Positions 7,401 through 17,400 of a stretch of 64,000 nucleotides of DNA are shown piece after piece. A program made the translations under genes and the position numbers. The notes under the pieces are model-generated. The model was not told the DNA's origin. It did not search any database and saw only the letters and a program-made list of their open reading frames with translations. The stretch covers positions 122,115 through 186,114 of the forward strand of contig CABRHH010000001.1 in NCBI GenBank assembly GCA_902470695.1. Reading direction: 5' to 3'. Source of the stretch: an uncultured Collinsella sp. Lineage in GTDB: Bacteria; Actinomycetota; Coriobacteriia; Coriobacteriales; Coriobacteriaceae. Numbering within the stretch: position 1 is the stretch's first letter; every line of letters starts with the position of its first letter.

Positions 7401-9627
7401 CGGCCGAGGTTGCCGTCGCCTCCATCCGCGTCTGCTGCCCCACCGCAAGCTCACGCGAGCCCTCAGGAAGCTGCACCTGGACGCCGGGGTCGCCGCGCCA
7501 GATCCGGTTGTGCTCGATCCGCAGCCCGTCCACGCTCTTCGCGTCCACCGCCATGCACGTCTGCGCGCCGGCGGCCGTAAAAAACGTGTTGTTCTTCACC
7601 GTGATGTTGCGATGCACCGTCTGCGTGTCGCTCGTCGGGTACTTTGTGGGGTCGATGAGGATAGCCTGCGCACCGCCGCGCTCAAACACGTTGTCGGCAA
7701 TCGTGACATCCTCGACGCGACCCGATTCGTACCAGCTGTTGTTGTCGTTCGAGATGTAGATGGCCGCCATGCCCATCCCGTCGAAGCGGTTGTGCTCGAT
7801 GCGCACCCGCCCGCGCGTGGTCACCAGAATCCCGCGCGTGGGCGTTTCCTTGAACACGTTGTCGTGGATGCTCACCTGCGGCGCGTACGTCACGTTCTCC
7901 GCCACGCAGCTGCCCGGCTGCACCTCCTGGGGAAGCGCTTTGTCGAAGGTCAGCACGATCTTCGTCAGGCTGCCCGTGCCCTCCCCCATCGAGCCGCCGC
8001 GGCCGTCGGGCCCGTCGACCGCCGTGACGTTGAAGCGCCCCGGTGCCGCCTGCAACAGGTCGCTTTTCCGGAAGAACTCAACCTCGTCGCCCACGAAGAA
8101 GCTCGGGAAACCCGCCGTCTCGGGATGCTGGTAGCTCACCTCGATCTTGTTGTCGCCCAGGCGCCGCGTAACCTGCAGGTAAGTGCCGTGGACGTTGATG
8201 GGGTCATCGTGCGGATTCGAGAACAGGCAGTTCTTCACCTCGATGGCGCCTTTGCACCCCGACATCTGGACGAAATCGGCATAGCCGGCGGTGGTGTGCC
8301 CGCGCGTCATGTCGGCCTGGAAGTCCACGTCGTCGAGCGTGATGTTCTCCGAGGACTGCCCCACCATGCCGAAACCGTGCAGGAAGCGGATATCGAGGTT
8401 GCTCAGCACCACATCCTTGCATTTCCAGAGAAGCGTACCCGGATGGTCGCGCTTGGTGGGACGCATCTGATAGCACATGCCGGGGCGCACCTCGTCGGGC
8501 TTGCTGGCCCACGTGACCTTCAGGCGATGCGCGCCGGCCTCGGTGATGGTCGAATTGCGGAACAGCGGGTTGTTCGTGGTGTCGCCGCGCCAGGTCAGGC
8601 CGCGCACCGCATCGAAGCGCTGCGTGTAGTCCATGGCGTTGCGCGCGGTCCAGTATACGGCGCCGGTGTAGGGGCTCGCATCGCTCGACCAGGTGACCCC
8701 ACCGTCCTCAACCCGGTAGTTGTAGCACTCGGGCACGTAGACGATGGCGGAATTGCCCTCAACCGACTCAACGGTCACGTCCACCACCGTGGGCACCTGG
8801 AAGTCCACCGAGAAGTTGCGGAAGGAGATGTTTTCGCTCTCGATGGCGGCGAAGGTCGTCATCTTGCCGTGGAACATGAACTGCGAGCCGCCGCCGTCGA
8901 CCGTGACGTTGCGCATGCCCTCGACAAGGATGCCGATGCGCTTTTCCGCCACCGAGGCGTCCGCGCCCGTGGTGTTCGACACGAAGAGCGTGCGCTTGAA
9001 GGCCTGGTCGGGATAGATGTCGTAGCGTCCCTGGGGAAAGGTGACGACGACCGATTTGCCGGCATCCGATGCGCGCTTGGCCGCCTCGAGCGCACGAACG
9101 ATGCCGGGCGCGGCGTCGGAGCCGGTGTTAGCGAAGGCGCCATAATCGCGCACGTTCACCACGACGGCGTTCGCCGGGATATCGGATCCGGTAGAGGTAT
9201 CCGCAGCCCCGGGTGCTGCAGAAGGCGCAGCGGCGGTTCCGGCACCGTCGGCATAGACGCAGATGGGCCGAGCAATCGGTGCCGCCACCAGCGCAAGCGC
9301 AAGCGCAAGAGCAACGCCTGCCAGGGCGCGCACCGGCCGGGCGCACAGCGGCAAAACCGAGCCGAACAGGGTGCGCGCCCGCTGCCGGCGGCGACCGTCG
9401 CAGATCGACGGCTGGTCGGCAAGCGGATGCACATCGCCGCCGCCAACCGGACCCGCCGCAACCGACCGCGAGGCCCCATGGACGGCTGACGCCCGGCCTG
9501 CGTGCGCCAGACCACCCGCTCGGCGTCGGAGCATACGCCTTAACCGCTTGGGCGAGATCGTCCGCGTGTCCCCGGGACAGTCCCTCCCATCCACTCGAAC
9601 CCCACGCGCCCCAACACGGTCGACCAT
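4480..9627 (-). CDS. Secreted multidomain GH110-type alpha-1,3-galactosidase with NPCBM module and C-terminal anchor
   Basis: A 1715-residue surface enzyme. In order (numbered from 9627): Arg/Gly-rich N-terminus, hydrophobic signal segment about 98-123, right-handed beta-helix about 155-770, Big2-like domain about 780-850, Ala/Gly repeats about 860-960, cadherin-like beta-sandwich repeats about 1000-1300, NPCBM module about 1330-1480, Flg_new-like repeat about 1500-1560, a Gly/Asp/Ser-rich stalk, LAPTSD near 1680, a membrane segment from 1687, and a basic tail. The helix carries NPHDDPINVHGTYL (Asp474-Asp475), typical of GH110 enzymes that remove alpha-1,3-linked galactose, for example from blood-group B glycans. 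The start is uncertain: GAGAGG lies 8 nt before the ATG at 9627, but a GTG at 9432 leaves a more normal leader. Substrate is inferred. Confidence 0.8.
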   Translation of the reverse strand: MVDRVGARGVRVDGRDCPGDTRTISPKRLRRMLRRRAGGLAHAGRASAVHGASRSVAAGPVGGGDVHPLADQPSICDGRRRQRARTLFGSVLPLCARPVRALAGVALALALALVAAPIARPICVYADGAGTAAAPSAAPGAADTSTGSDIPANAVVVNVRDYGAFANTGSDAAPGIVRALEAAKRASDAGKSVVVTFPQGRYDIYPDQAFKRTLFVSNTTGADASVAEKRIGILVEGMRNVTVDGGGSQFMFHGKMTTFAAIESENISFRNFSVDFQVPTVVDVTVESVEGNSAIVYVPECYNYRVEDGGVTWSSDASPYTGAVYWTARNAMDYTQRFDAVRGLTWRGDTTNNPLFRNSTITEAGAHRLKVTWASKPDEVRPGMCYQMRPTKRDHPGTLLWKCKDVVLSNLDIRFLHGFGMVGQSSENITLDDVDFQADMTRGHTTAGYADFVQMSGCKGAIEVKNCLFSNPHDDPINVHGTYLQVTRRLGDNKIEVSYQHPETAGFPSFFVGDEVEFFRKSDLLQAAPGRFNVTAVDGPDGRGGSMGEGTGSLTKIVLTFDKALPQEVQPGSCVAENVTYAPQVSIHDNVFKETPTRGILVTTRGRVRIEHNRFDGMGMAAIYISNDNNSWYESGRVEDVTIADNVFERGGAQAILIDPTKYPTSDTQTVHRNITVKNNTFFTAAGAQTCMAVDAKSVDGLRIEHNRIWRGDPGVQVQLPEGSRELAVGQQTRMEATATSAAIDGQLYWMGWCRNVVLAGNEYDGGLNARVSMAGMQASDVMVSDDAVKLNADAKLPAGDEVAYESSDPAVLTVAPDGTVSAKAPGEATVTMRVRSGARLVYGGSQMFEVRAADGAVADGGAAAADGATAETTAADDATGLVPDGSVVGATAGEDAVVAGPTAGEGAVAAGATAGEGAVAAGLAGPAVRAADDAPGGPLATAAGDMADGGTGAGAATPAAVEAFAPKAMASSDAFLAEGSSVTGLAANIAFTPETTGYFVCATAQERTVAYRFVARDAHARLAATFNGAEAEAAGTARLGAGLNVLEVRVTAPDGTTTRTYRFVVLRAGDSSTGLASLAVDGDAVPLEEGRYAYTVRKDAPGEAVVVARAASAASRVLMNTNGVAVADGRVPLHTGVNTVSMLVVPETGAAPTRYELIIKVPQPENAALEQLALDGATLDAAFAPEALEYRAITDTSDMQLTAQAQEPSAIVELVMGNTVVARGTGGFAAPFAVRAGETPVRIRVTSPDASVVRTYTVQVRASGEVYLSDMAWTSATAGDGRAPARDASVDGAALSLWDGQRAQAFKKGLGTHANSEIVFDLAGRGFTTFTAQVGVDFETNVKPNEANVVFEVYVDGRRRFESPVMHTGDASVSTGEIDVAGASTLKLVARGKDSIYSAHADWADAKLSKPFEARRYTVQAVSAEEQAGSVTLEGVDADGTAEVASTVTAHAAAQDSYVFAGWFNAATGEVLGEEADRTWVVYADASIEARFTKRNAGGDQGGSGGDSDGSDGDHGSGGGDHGGSGGDSDGSDGDHGSGGGDHGDQGGAGGDQDGSGSHGAGTGDQGSNGSGDHGTGDDGAGGDHGGSDGTGDQGGSGGSHGAAGGQGGQGDSSGHGSGNAGQGSGNSQGNGGDHNPGADGAANDGSQGTGWSALGQSGSDAAARPHKSGASTQGGQGLAPTSDASTLLLMVLGIASALLLAAGVTLRRHSLRA

Positions 9628-9649
9628 AGCGCCCGCCTCTCATGATGTG

Positions 9650-9682
9650 CCGCGCGCCGTCCATGCGATGCGCGGCGCGCGG
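9650..9682. other. Hairpin in the leader region of the GH110 gene
   Basis: A perfect 10-bp GC stem (CCGCGCGCCG / CGGCGCGCGG) with a 13-nt loop lies 23 bp upstream of the ATG at 9627, in the predicted 5' untranslated region on the minus strand. It could affect translation or mRNA stability of the large enzyme. No T run follows, so I do not call it a terminator. Confidence 0.4.
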
Positions 9683-9863
9683 GCTCTTCCTTCCCTACCT
9701 CCATCATGAGTATGCGACGTGCGTACGTGAACATAAAACCGGCAAGCGGTCACTTTTCGCAAGCGAGCGGACGGCATCCCGCGCTTCTCAATGCGCGGTT
9801 GAAGGCGGCGGGCCGGCCGCAGAACCGCGCCCCGCGGCACTCGGCGGTGCGGCCGCAGTCGAC

Positions 9864-10205
9864 CTAGGACCAGGACGCCCAGGTATCGGGCTCATAGCCC
9901 ACCGTGGCCGCGCGGCCGTTGCGCACGATGGGCTCGCGCAGGACCTGCTGGTTCTCCAGCAGCTTGTCGAATTTCTGGCTGTCCGCCAGATACGAGATGA
10001 GCGCCACCGTGTCCTGGTCTTTGGCCTTGGGGTCGACGATTGCCTCGATACCGCCCGCCGCCTGCAGCACGCTGCGGAGCTCGCCTTTGCTCATCTCCTT
10101 TTCACGCAGGTCGATGAACTGGAACGGGATCCGGCGCTCCTTAAAGTAACGTTGGGCTTTCTTGGTGTCGAAGCTCTTCTTGGTTCCAAAGATCTGAATA
10201 TTCAT
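9864..10205 (-). CDS. ArsC/Spx-family thioredoxin-fold protein without the catalytic cysteine
   Basis: A 113-residue protein of the ArsC/Spx/YffB type. The N-terminal strand and helix read MNIQIFGTKKSFDTKKAQRYFKE; arsenate reductases and Spx have CxxC or Cys-x-x-Ser/Thr-Cys after the first strand, but here it is G-T-K-K-S with no cysteine anywhere in the protein. The conserved C-terminal LLENQQVLREPIVRNG segment of the family is present. It is therefore unlikely to be an arsenate reductase by the usual mechanism; a binding or regulatory role is possible. The ATG at 10205 is preceded by AAAGGA. It stands alone in its transcription unit. Confidence 0.75.
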   Translation of the reverse strand: MNIQIFGTKKSFDTKKAQRYFKERRIPFQFIDLREKEMSKGELRSVLQAAGGIEAIVDPKAKDQDTVALISYLADSQKFDKLLENQQVLREPIVRNGRAATVGYEPDTWASWS

Positions 10206-10339
10206 GTCAGGGTCCTTTCGTAGAGATATCCGTCGGGTGCGTATGCACCGAGCATTGGGCACCGCGTCTCGACGCGGCCGCGCGACCCGGCGGAACATGC
10301 ACCCGGCGCGTTTGGGCACCGCGACGGGAGCCTCTGAGC

Positions 10340-10670
10340 CCTGGACAGCGCGCCAGGGTAGCGCCGCGGGAGCGGTCGAGCAGCACGCCTTGGCAACGCA
10401 GCGGGAGCGGTCGAGTAGCACGCCTTGGCAACGCAGCGGACACGATGCACCTTGGTAGCGCAGCGTGACATGGCGTGGGCCGGGCATCGCAGCCAAGCTT
10501 GTGCCGTGCCATCGCGGCGGAACATGACGCGCCTGAACAACGCAGCGGGACCCGATGTGACCCGAGCGTCGCAGCGAAACACGACGCGCGCCCCGAGCAT
10601 CACGACCAGGAATGCGCCGCGGAGCCTCGATGGCAACGCGTCAAGCCCCGATGCTGGCAACGCGACAAGC
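10340..10670. repeat. Degenerate ~35-bp tandem repeats upstream of the ArsC-like gene
   Basis: Two clear copies of a 35-bp unit containing GGGAGCGGTCGAGYAGCACG followed by CCTTGGCAACGCAGC lie at about 10368-10440. More degenerate copies, recognisable by CAACGCAGCGGGA, TCGCAGCGAAA and GGCAACGCG, continue to about 10670. No gene is supported here; small ORFs in this stretch have repetitive Arg/Ala/Pro-rich translations. Confidence 0.6.
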
Positions 10671-10679
10671 CTCCTTAAT

Positions 10680-11245
10680 AGTACTTGGGGTTCGGATTTC
10701 ATCCATCCAGGATTTCCGGGTTCGCGTTTCGTCCATCCAGGGCCGTTTTTCGGCCCCAAACGGCCAAACCACGAACCCGGAATCCGAACGGAGGCCCCAA
10801 ACGGCCAAGACCCGAACCCGGAATCCGGACGGAGGCCCCAGATGGCTGAAATCCGAACCCAAAACCACTCGGGTTCGGATTCCGTCCATCCATGATTTCC
10901 GGGTTCGCGTTTCGTCCATCCAGGGCCGTTTTTCGGCCCCAAACGGCCAAACCACGAACCCGGAGAAGCGCTGATGGCCAAACTACGAACCCAGGATCTG
11001 GGTGGCGGGCACCGACGGCTAAATGGCGGGTACCGATGGCCAAATGGCGGGGGCCGATGGCCAAACCACAAATCCGGCATCCGGGCGGCGGGTTCCGACT
11101 GCTGGGTGGCGGGCACCGACGGCTGGATGGCGGGTTCCGACTGCTGGACGGCGGGCGCCGGCGGGCGCCGATGGCCAAATTGCGAACCCGGGATCCGGAT
11201 GGCGGGCGCCGACGGCCGAATTGCGAACCGGGGTCCAGACAACGG
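10680..11245. repeat. Intergenic repeat cluster B (GGGTTCG mirror family) with a 71-bp exact duplication
   Basis: This part of the gap between the ArsC-like gene and the adhesin gene holds two complete centres of the mirror family. An identical 71-bp block occurs at 10711-10781 and 10894-10964: GGGTTCGCGTTTCGTCCATC, a hairpin core GGGCCGTTTTTCGGCCC with a T5 run, then CCAAACCACGAACCCGGA. Between and after them lie inverted units (ACGAACCC, CCGAACCC) and, at about 10980-11240, short tandem units built on GGCGGGNNCCGAYGGCYAAAT. No gene is supported. Confidence 0.8.
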
Positions 11246-11365
11246 TCTTCAGACGGCCAGCGGCTCGACCTCAGCGAGCCCCTCGGCAGACGGCCAGCGG
11301 CTCGACCGCAGCAGGCCCCTCGGCAAACGGCCGGGCCTCAATCGCAGGTCGATGGGCATGAAAAC

Positions 11366-11407
11366 ACCTCCCATCCCTCGGACTTCCATGTCCAAGGGAT
11401 GGGAGGT
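11366..11407 (-). terminator. Strong hairpin terminator of the giant adhesin gene
   Basis: The arms ACCTCCCATCCCT and AGGGATGGGAGGT, with an inner GGAC/GTCC extension, form a near-perfect 17-bp stem with a 6-nt loop. On the minus strand the hairpin is followed by GTTTTC, a short T run. It lies 35 bp downstream of the adhesin stop codon, as expected for an intrinsic terminator. Confidence 0.8.
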
Positions 11408-11441
11408 CGTTCGCACGCAGCCGCTGCGGGGTCGTACCTCG

Positions 11442-14400
11442 CTATCGTTTGCGTCGACGCAGCCACGTGCCGACGCCGACCGCAGCCGCACCGCCAACGG
11501 CGGCAAGCGCCACCACACCGAGCGCCTCGTCGCCGGTACCGGGTAGATCACCCGAGCCGGCAGGCACATCGGGCTCCTCGGTATCGCCTGGAGCGGTGGG
11601 CTCCTGAGGCGTCGCCGGATCGCCCGGCACCGTCGGCTCATCCGGACCATCCGGATCGACCGGCTCAGACGGCTCAATCGGCACCCACGGCACCGACGGC
11701 CGCTCGTAAGCGTTCGTGAACACCGCCAATCCGCCCCAGGCAACCGATGCCCGCAGGCCGCCGGAGCCATCGTCGGACACGGTCACCGTCACAGGACGCG
11801 CAACCCCGTCGTAGGTCACGTTGTCCTTCGCAAAGCTACCGGCCGCGCGCTCCGCCTCGCTCGCCTGCGCCCATGTGACCCCATCTGCGTTGACCGCGTC
11901 TGCGGGCACCTGCTCGCGCACCGCGTAGGCGAAGGTGCGCGAACGCGACACCGACCCGTCCTGGGAGACCCACGACGCGTCCGCTAGGTCGTCCGAGCCA
12001 TAAGTCAACGGCGCGAACACCACCTGGCCGTCGGCGGCGTTCTGCACGGTCTGCAGCACCTGGCCGTCAGCATCCACGAGCTCGAAGGTGAACTCGCCGT
12101 CCGCCAGGTCGCGACCGGTCAACACCTTGGTGCCCGCAACAACCGCAGCGGCCCCTTGCGGCTCGTAGGCGTTGCTAAACGTCGGCGTCGCACCGGCAAC
12201 CTCGTTGCCCGCCGCATCGGTCACGCGCACGCTGGCTACGAGCTTACCGGCGCCATCATCGGCCACCGTCACGCGCACGGTGTAGACCGCCGCATCGTAG
12301 GCAACCCCATCGGCCGCATCGCCCGCGCCGGGCACCACCTCGGCGAGCGTGCAGACATGCTCCCCCGGCTCGGTGAAGGTCAGCTGGTCGAAGGCCACCG
12401 TGCCCGCGGCGTCGCTATCCGCCGTCAGTTCCACGCCGCTACCGCCCTGCTCAACCAACGTGAAGGCAAACTCTCCGTCCCTGAGCGGTCGGCCGGAAAG
12501 CTCCTTGCGCGCCGTCACGCCCACGCTTACCGGCGATGCCGTGTAGGTGTTCGTGAAGGTGAAGGCCGGGCCGTCCGCAGGATCGGCCGCCACGCTCAGG
12601 CGGCCCGCCCCGTCGTCGCGCAGGATATAGGTAAACTCCTTGCCGGCGCTGGCGGCCGCGTCGTTCTCCACACCCGGTACCTGGCCGGACTCGCGCACCC
12701 GGTAGGTAAAGGCCTTCTCGCGCGAACCGTCCGGCCCCGGCGTCACGCCCGCAAGCAGCTCTTGCCCAAAGGAGATGGAGCCGAAGACCACGTTGCCCGC
12801 TTCGTCGTTCACCGCCTGCGCACCGGCGCCCTCAGGCATCGGCGCGCCATCGGTCACGGCCTCCAGCGTGAAGGTGAACTTGCCTGCAATCGAGGCGGGG
12901 GCGAGCCCCTCGGCATGGGCCAGGACCTTCGCACCGACAGGCGTCACCGCAACCGGATCACCCGCTGAGTAAACGTTCTTGAGCACCGCGCCACCCGCGG
13001 GCTCGGCCAGCTCAACGGCAAGCGTGCCGTCGCCGGCATCGCGCACTGTGGCCGCCAACTCCACCGAGGGCACCTGCGCGCTCACGCCCGCCGGCAGCTC
13101 GGACGCATCCTCGGACACGCGCAGGCGCAGCTGCCATGCGGCACCGTCCCCGCCGGTCGAAGTTGTCGCGTACCCGTCGGCCACCAGCTGCTTGAGCTCC
13201 GCGATGTCGAGCGCGATCGGTTCGAACGAGATCGAGCCGTCGGCGGCGTTGACCGTCTCACCCAGGCGGCGCGCATCCTGCTCGGAGGTGGACATGCTCA
13301 GCAGGTCGAGCGCGAAGGTGAACTCGCCCGCCCGCAGATCGCGACCAGTGAGCTCCTTACGCGCCGTCACCGCCAGCGAGCCCGCTGCGGCGTATGCATT
13401 CTCGAACGGCAGCTCGACCGCCTGCACCTGCGACGCATCGCCCGTGGTGCACACGGACTGCACTGCGAAGCCGTTGGTGCCCGTGGCGCGCGTCGTGGCC
13501 GTCAGCGTACCATCGCCGTTGTCAACGACCGTAATCTCAACGGTGTAGACCGTCTCATCGTTGGTGTAACCCGCGCCGCCACCACGCGTCTCGTGCACGG
13601 TGTAGCGATACGTCTTGCCCGCGTCGTCACGCATGAGCGTCACGCCCTCGGCAGGCAGCAGGGAGACCCGCGCCGCCGTGCCGTCTGCGGCCGCCGGCAC
13701 CGTGACCTCGCGCGTCAGCGAGTCTTCGTCGATGCCGAGCACCTTGGCCGCAGCCGCATCGGCCGCCTGCATCGTGAAGCCAAACTGCCCGGCCGCCATG
13801 GCCCGGCCGTCGAGCACCTTGGAGATGCCGAGTGCCTGCGCAGCATCGTAGTCGAGCTCTGCCGTGTAGGTGTTGCTGAACGTCGGCGTGCCGTCCACGG
13901 GCTCGGTGCCGTTGAGAACCGTCGTGTCAGCATGCAGCGTGCCCGCGCCGTCATCGGTCACCGCTACGCGCACCGTATACACGGTCGCATCGTAGGTCAC
14001 GCCCGCCTCGGCACCCGCATCGGGCGCCACCTCGGCCATAGTGTAGATATGCTCGCCCGGCTCGCTGAACACCAACTCATCGAAGGCCACCCGACCCTGA
14101 GCGTCGTTGACGGCCGTGAGCACGGAAGCATCCGCGCCCTGCTCGGTGAGTGCGAACGTGAACTCGCCGGCCCGCAGGTCGCGGCCGGAAAGCTCCTTGC
14201 GAGCCCCGAGCTCAACGGAGACGGGCGCCGCCGCGTAGGCGTTCTCGAACGTCGGTGTCGCATCCGCGACCTCGTTGCCCGCGGCATCGGTCACGCGCAC
14301 GTTGGCGTGGAGCGCGCCCGCACCGTCGTCGCTCACCGCAACATGCACGGTGTAGACCGCCGCATCGTAGGTCACCCCGCCCTCATCGCCGGCAACCTCG

Positions 14401-17400
14401 GCGAGCGTGTAGACATGCTCGCCCGCGGCCCGGTACTCGATGGCATCGAAGGCCACCTGGCCCGCAGCGTCATTTTCCGCCGTGAGCTCCACGCCGTCGC
14501 CGCCCTGCTCGGTGAGCTTGAATGCGAACTCGCCGGCCCGCAGGCCGCGACCGGAGAGCTCCTTGCGCGCCCCGAGTTCAACGGAGACGGGCGTCGCCGT
14601 GTAGGCGTTCTCGAACACCGGCGCGCCGTCCACGGGCTCGCCCGCCTCGTCCAGATACACCACACGCGCCGCCAGCGCGCCGGTACCCTCGTCGGTCACC
14701 AGGATGTGCACGGTGTACACCGCGTCATCGTAGGCCACGCCACCGGCATCCCCGGGCAGCTCGCGCAGGCTATAGCGGTAGATGCCCGGCGTCGTGAAGG
14801 TCAGCCCGTCGAACACCACCGAGCCGTCGGCGGCGTTGTCCGCCGTGAGCACCGCACCCGAGCCATCCTGCGCGGCCAGCACGAAGGAGAACTCACCTGC
14901 CTGTAGGTTGCGACCGGTCAGGGCCTTGGTGGCGCGCACCTGCGCGGTCACCGCAGAGGCTCGATAGGTGTTCACGAACTTGAACTGCGGGCCGTCCGCA
15001 GGATCAGCCGTCACGCTCAAGTGGCCTGCCCCATCGTCGGTCAGGGTGTAGGAGAACTCCTTGCCAGTCGCTGCCGCCGCGTCGTTCTCCACGCCCGGCA
15101 CCTGGCCGGACTCGGTCACACGATAGGTAAACGTCCTCTCACGCGAGCCATCCGGCCCCGGCTTCACGCCCGCGAGCAGGTCCTCGCCGAAGGAGATCGC
15201 GCCGAACTGCACGCGGCCCTCGGCATCGTTGGCCGCCGTCGCGCCGTCGCCGGCGGGCATCGGCGCGCCATCGGTCACCGCCGCGAGCTTAAAGGTGAAC
15301 GCGCCCGTGATGTCAGGCGGATTCATGCCGTCTGCGCGCACAAGCTGCTTCACGCCGGCCGGCTGAACCGTAACCGGGCCGCCCGCCGAGTACTCGTTCA
15401 CGATCTCCGCACCGCTATCCGGATAGAGGCAGTCGGTCGATAGCGTGCCGTCACCGTTATCGGTAATAGTCACCACCACGTTGAAGTAGTTCTTCTCCGC
15501 GCTCACGCCGCCCGGCAGGCTCGAGGTGTCCTCGGCCACGCGCAGGCGCATCTTGTGCACGGTGGAGGCGCCGCCGTCCACGTGCACCGCATAGCCCTGC
15601 TGAGCCCATTCGTGCAGCTGCGCCAACGTGACCGGCACCGCATCGAAGGCAAACGAGCCGTCGGCCTTGTTGGTAGCGGTGCCCAGCGGCAGCAGCACCT
15701 CGGACGCACCTTCGGCCGCATCCACGGCATCGGGCGTCACGGGCACGGCGCTCAGGTTGAACGTGAACTGCCCCGCCTTCAGGTCGGCTCCCGTGAAGCG
15801 CTTGGTGCCGGCCACCTCGATCGAGCCGGATGCGGCATAGGCGTTCTCGAACGCCTGCGGTGTGCCCTCCCCCTCGAAGGTCGGCGCGCTCGCCTGCAGC
15901 GCACCGGCGCCGTCGTCGGTCACCGTCACGGCGAAGATCGCCTCGTGCGCATCGTAGGTCATACCGTCCTTGGCAAAGCCGCCAGCCGCACGCTGGCTGG
16001 CATCCGCGTCCTTCCAGCGCACCCCGTCGGCGTTCACCGCGTCATCGGGCACGCGCTCGCTCACGGCGTAGCGGAACGTGCGCGAGGTGGCGCCCGCCAT
16101 ATCCTTCGCACCGAACGCAATCGAGCCGAACCCGAACGCGCCCGCGTTGTCGGCGCCCACCTTCACCGAGGCCACACCGTCGACAGCACCTGCCGGCAGC
16201 GGGGCATCGGCCGGATCGAGCGCGCGCATATCGAAGGTGAACGTCTCGTTCTCATGCCAGGCGCGCCCGGCAAGCGTCTTGGAGAAGAGGCCGTCGGTGG
16301 ACACCGCGGCCTCCTGCGGCGTATAGACGTTGGTAAAGTGCGCGTCGCGCCCGTCCTCGATGTCGGAGGCCTGCGGGAACGCGAGCAGACGCCCGCGGCC
16401 CAGGTCGACCACGGTCACCGTCACGCGCGCCACCTCGTCGGAGTAGGCAACGCCCGGCAGGCCACCATCGGTCGGCTTGTTCTCGCGCACCGTGTAGGTG
16501 TAGACGCCCGGCTCGCTATACACCACGTCGGCAAAACCGAAGCGGCGCACGCCCTCGGTGCCCGTGCCCTCGCTCGAGGCATCCACCACGGAATCGGGGA
16601 TATCCACACCCACGTACCCGGCGTCGCCCGGCTTCATGGTCACACCGTCCGCCTGATAGGACTCCTGCGTATACCGGAAGTTGAACGTATCGTCCGCTTG
16701 CCAGTCACGCCCCTCGAGCTTCTTGGTGAGCATGGCGCCGCGCACCGTCACCGGCGCGGCCTTGTAGCTGTTCTCGAACGCCAGCTCGGGCACCGTGCCG
16801 TCACGGCTGTCGAACGTTGCCACCGGCGTGTCGGGGAACCACTGGTCGCGCAGGCCCTGGTACACCTCGGTGATGGTATAGAGCGCGCCGGTCTGCTCGT
16901 CCAAGCGCGGCGAGATGTCCACGCGGTACGCGGTCTCGTCAAAGGTCACGCCGTGCTGCTGGATGCCGGCGGTGGCGGCATCGTCATCATGGCTGGGTAA
17001 GCTCTCCACATAGTAATAGGAGTACCAGTTGTCGCCATCGCGCACATCGTCCTGTGTAAAGGTGAGCCCGCGCAGCTTCTCCATGCGCACCGTGGCCCCA
17101 TCGTCGGCCGCCGGTGCGCCGAACTCCTGCTCCGCGGCATACTCCTCGGGCGACTTCTGGTAGAGCTCGAACAGCTTCAGCTCCGACTGGTAGTCGACAC
17201 CCACGGCCCTGAACTGGAACTCGCCGTCGCGCATCTCGCGGCCGGTCATCGTCTTGAGCACATCTACGCCCGTATAGGTCTCCTTCGCCTCGAACACATT
17301 GGTGAAGTCCAGCGAGTAGCGCTTGGTGTCGCGGTCGAAGATGATGTCGAGGTTCACCCTGCTGCCGTCGGGCGTGCCGTCGGTGTCGTACATGCGCGTG

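Noticed and set aside
6568..9489. 973-residue open frame on the plus strand opposite the GH110 gene
   Set aside because: Its Arg/His-rich translation has no domain, and it is antisense to a clear enzyme. Such shadows are expected in high-GC DNA.
9540..9734. Small protein MFTYARRILMM... ahead of the GH110 gene
   Set aside because: It overlaps the GH110 leader in another frame, has no ribosome-binding site I trust and no family features.
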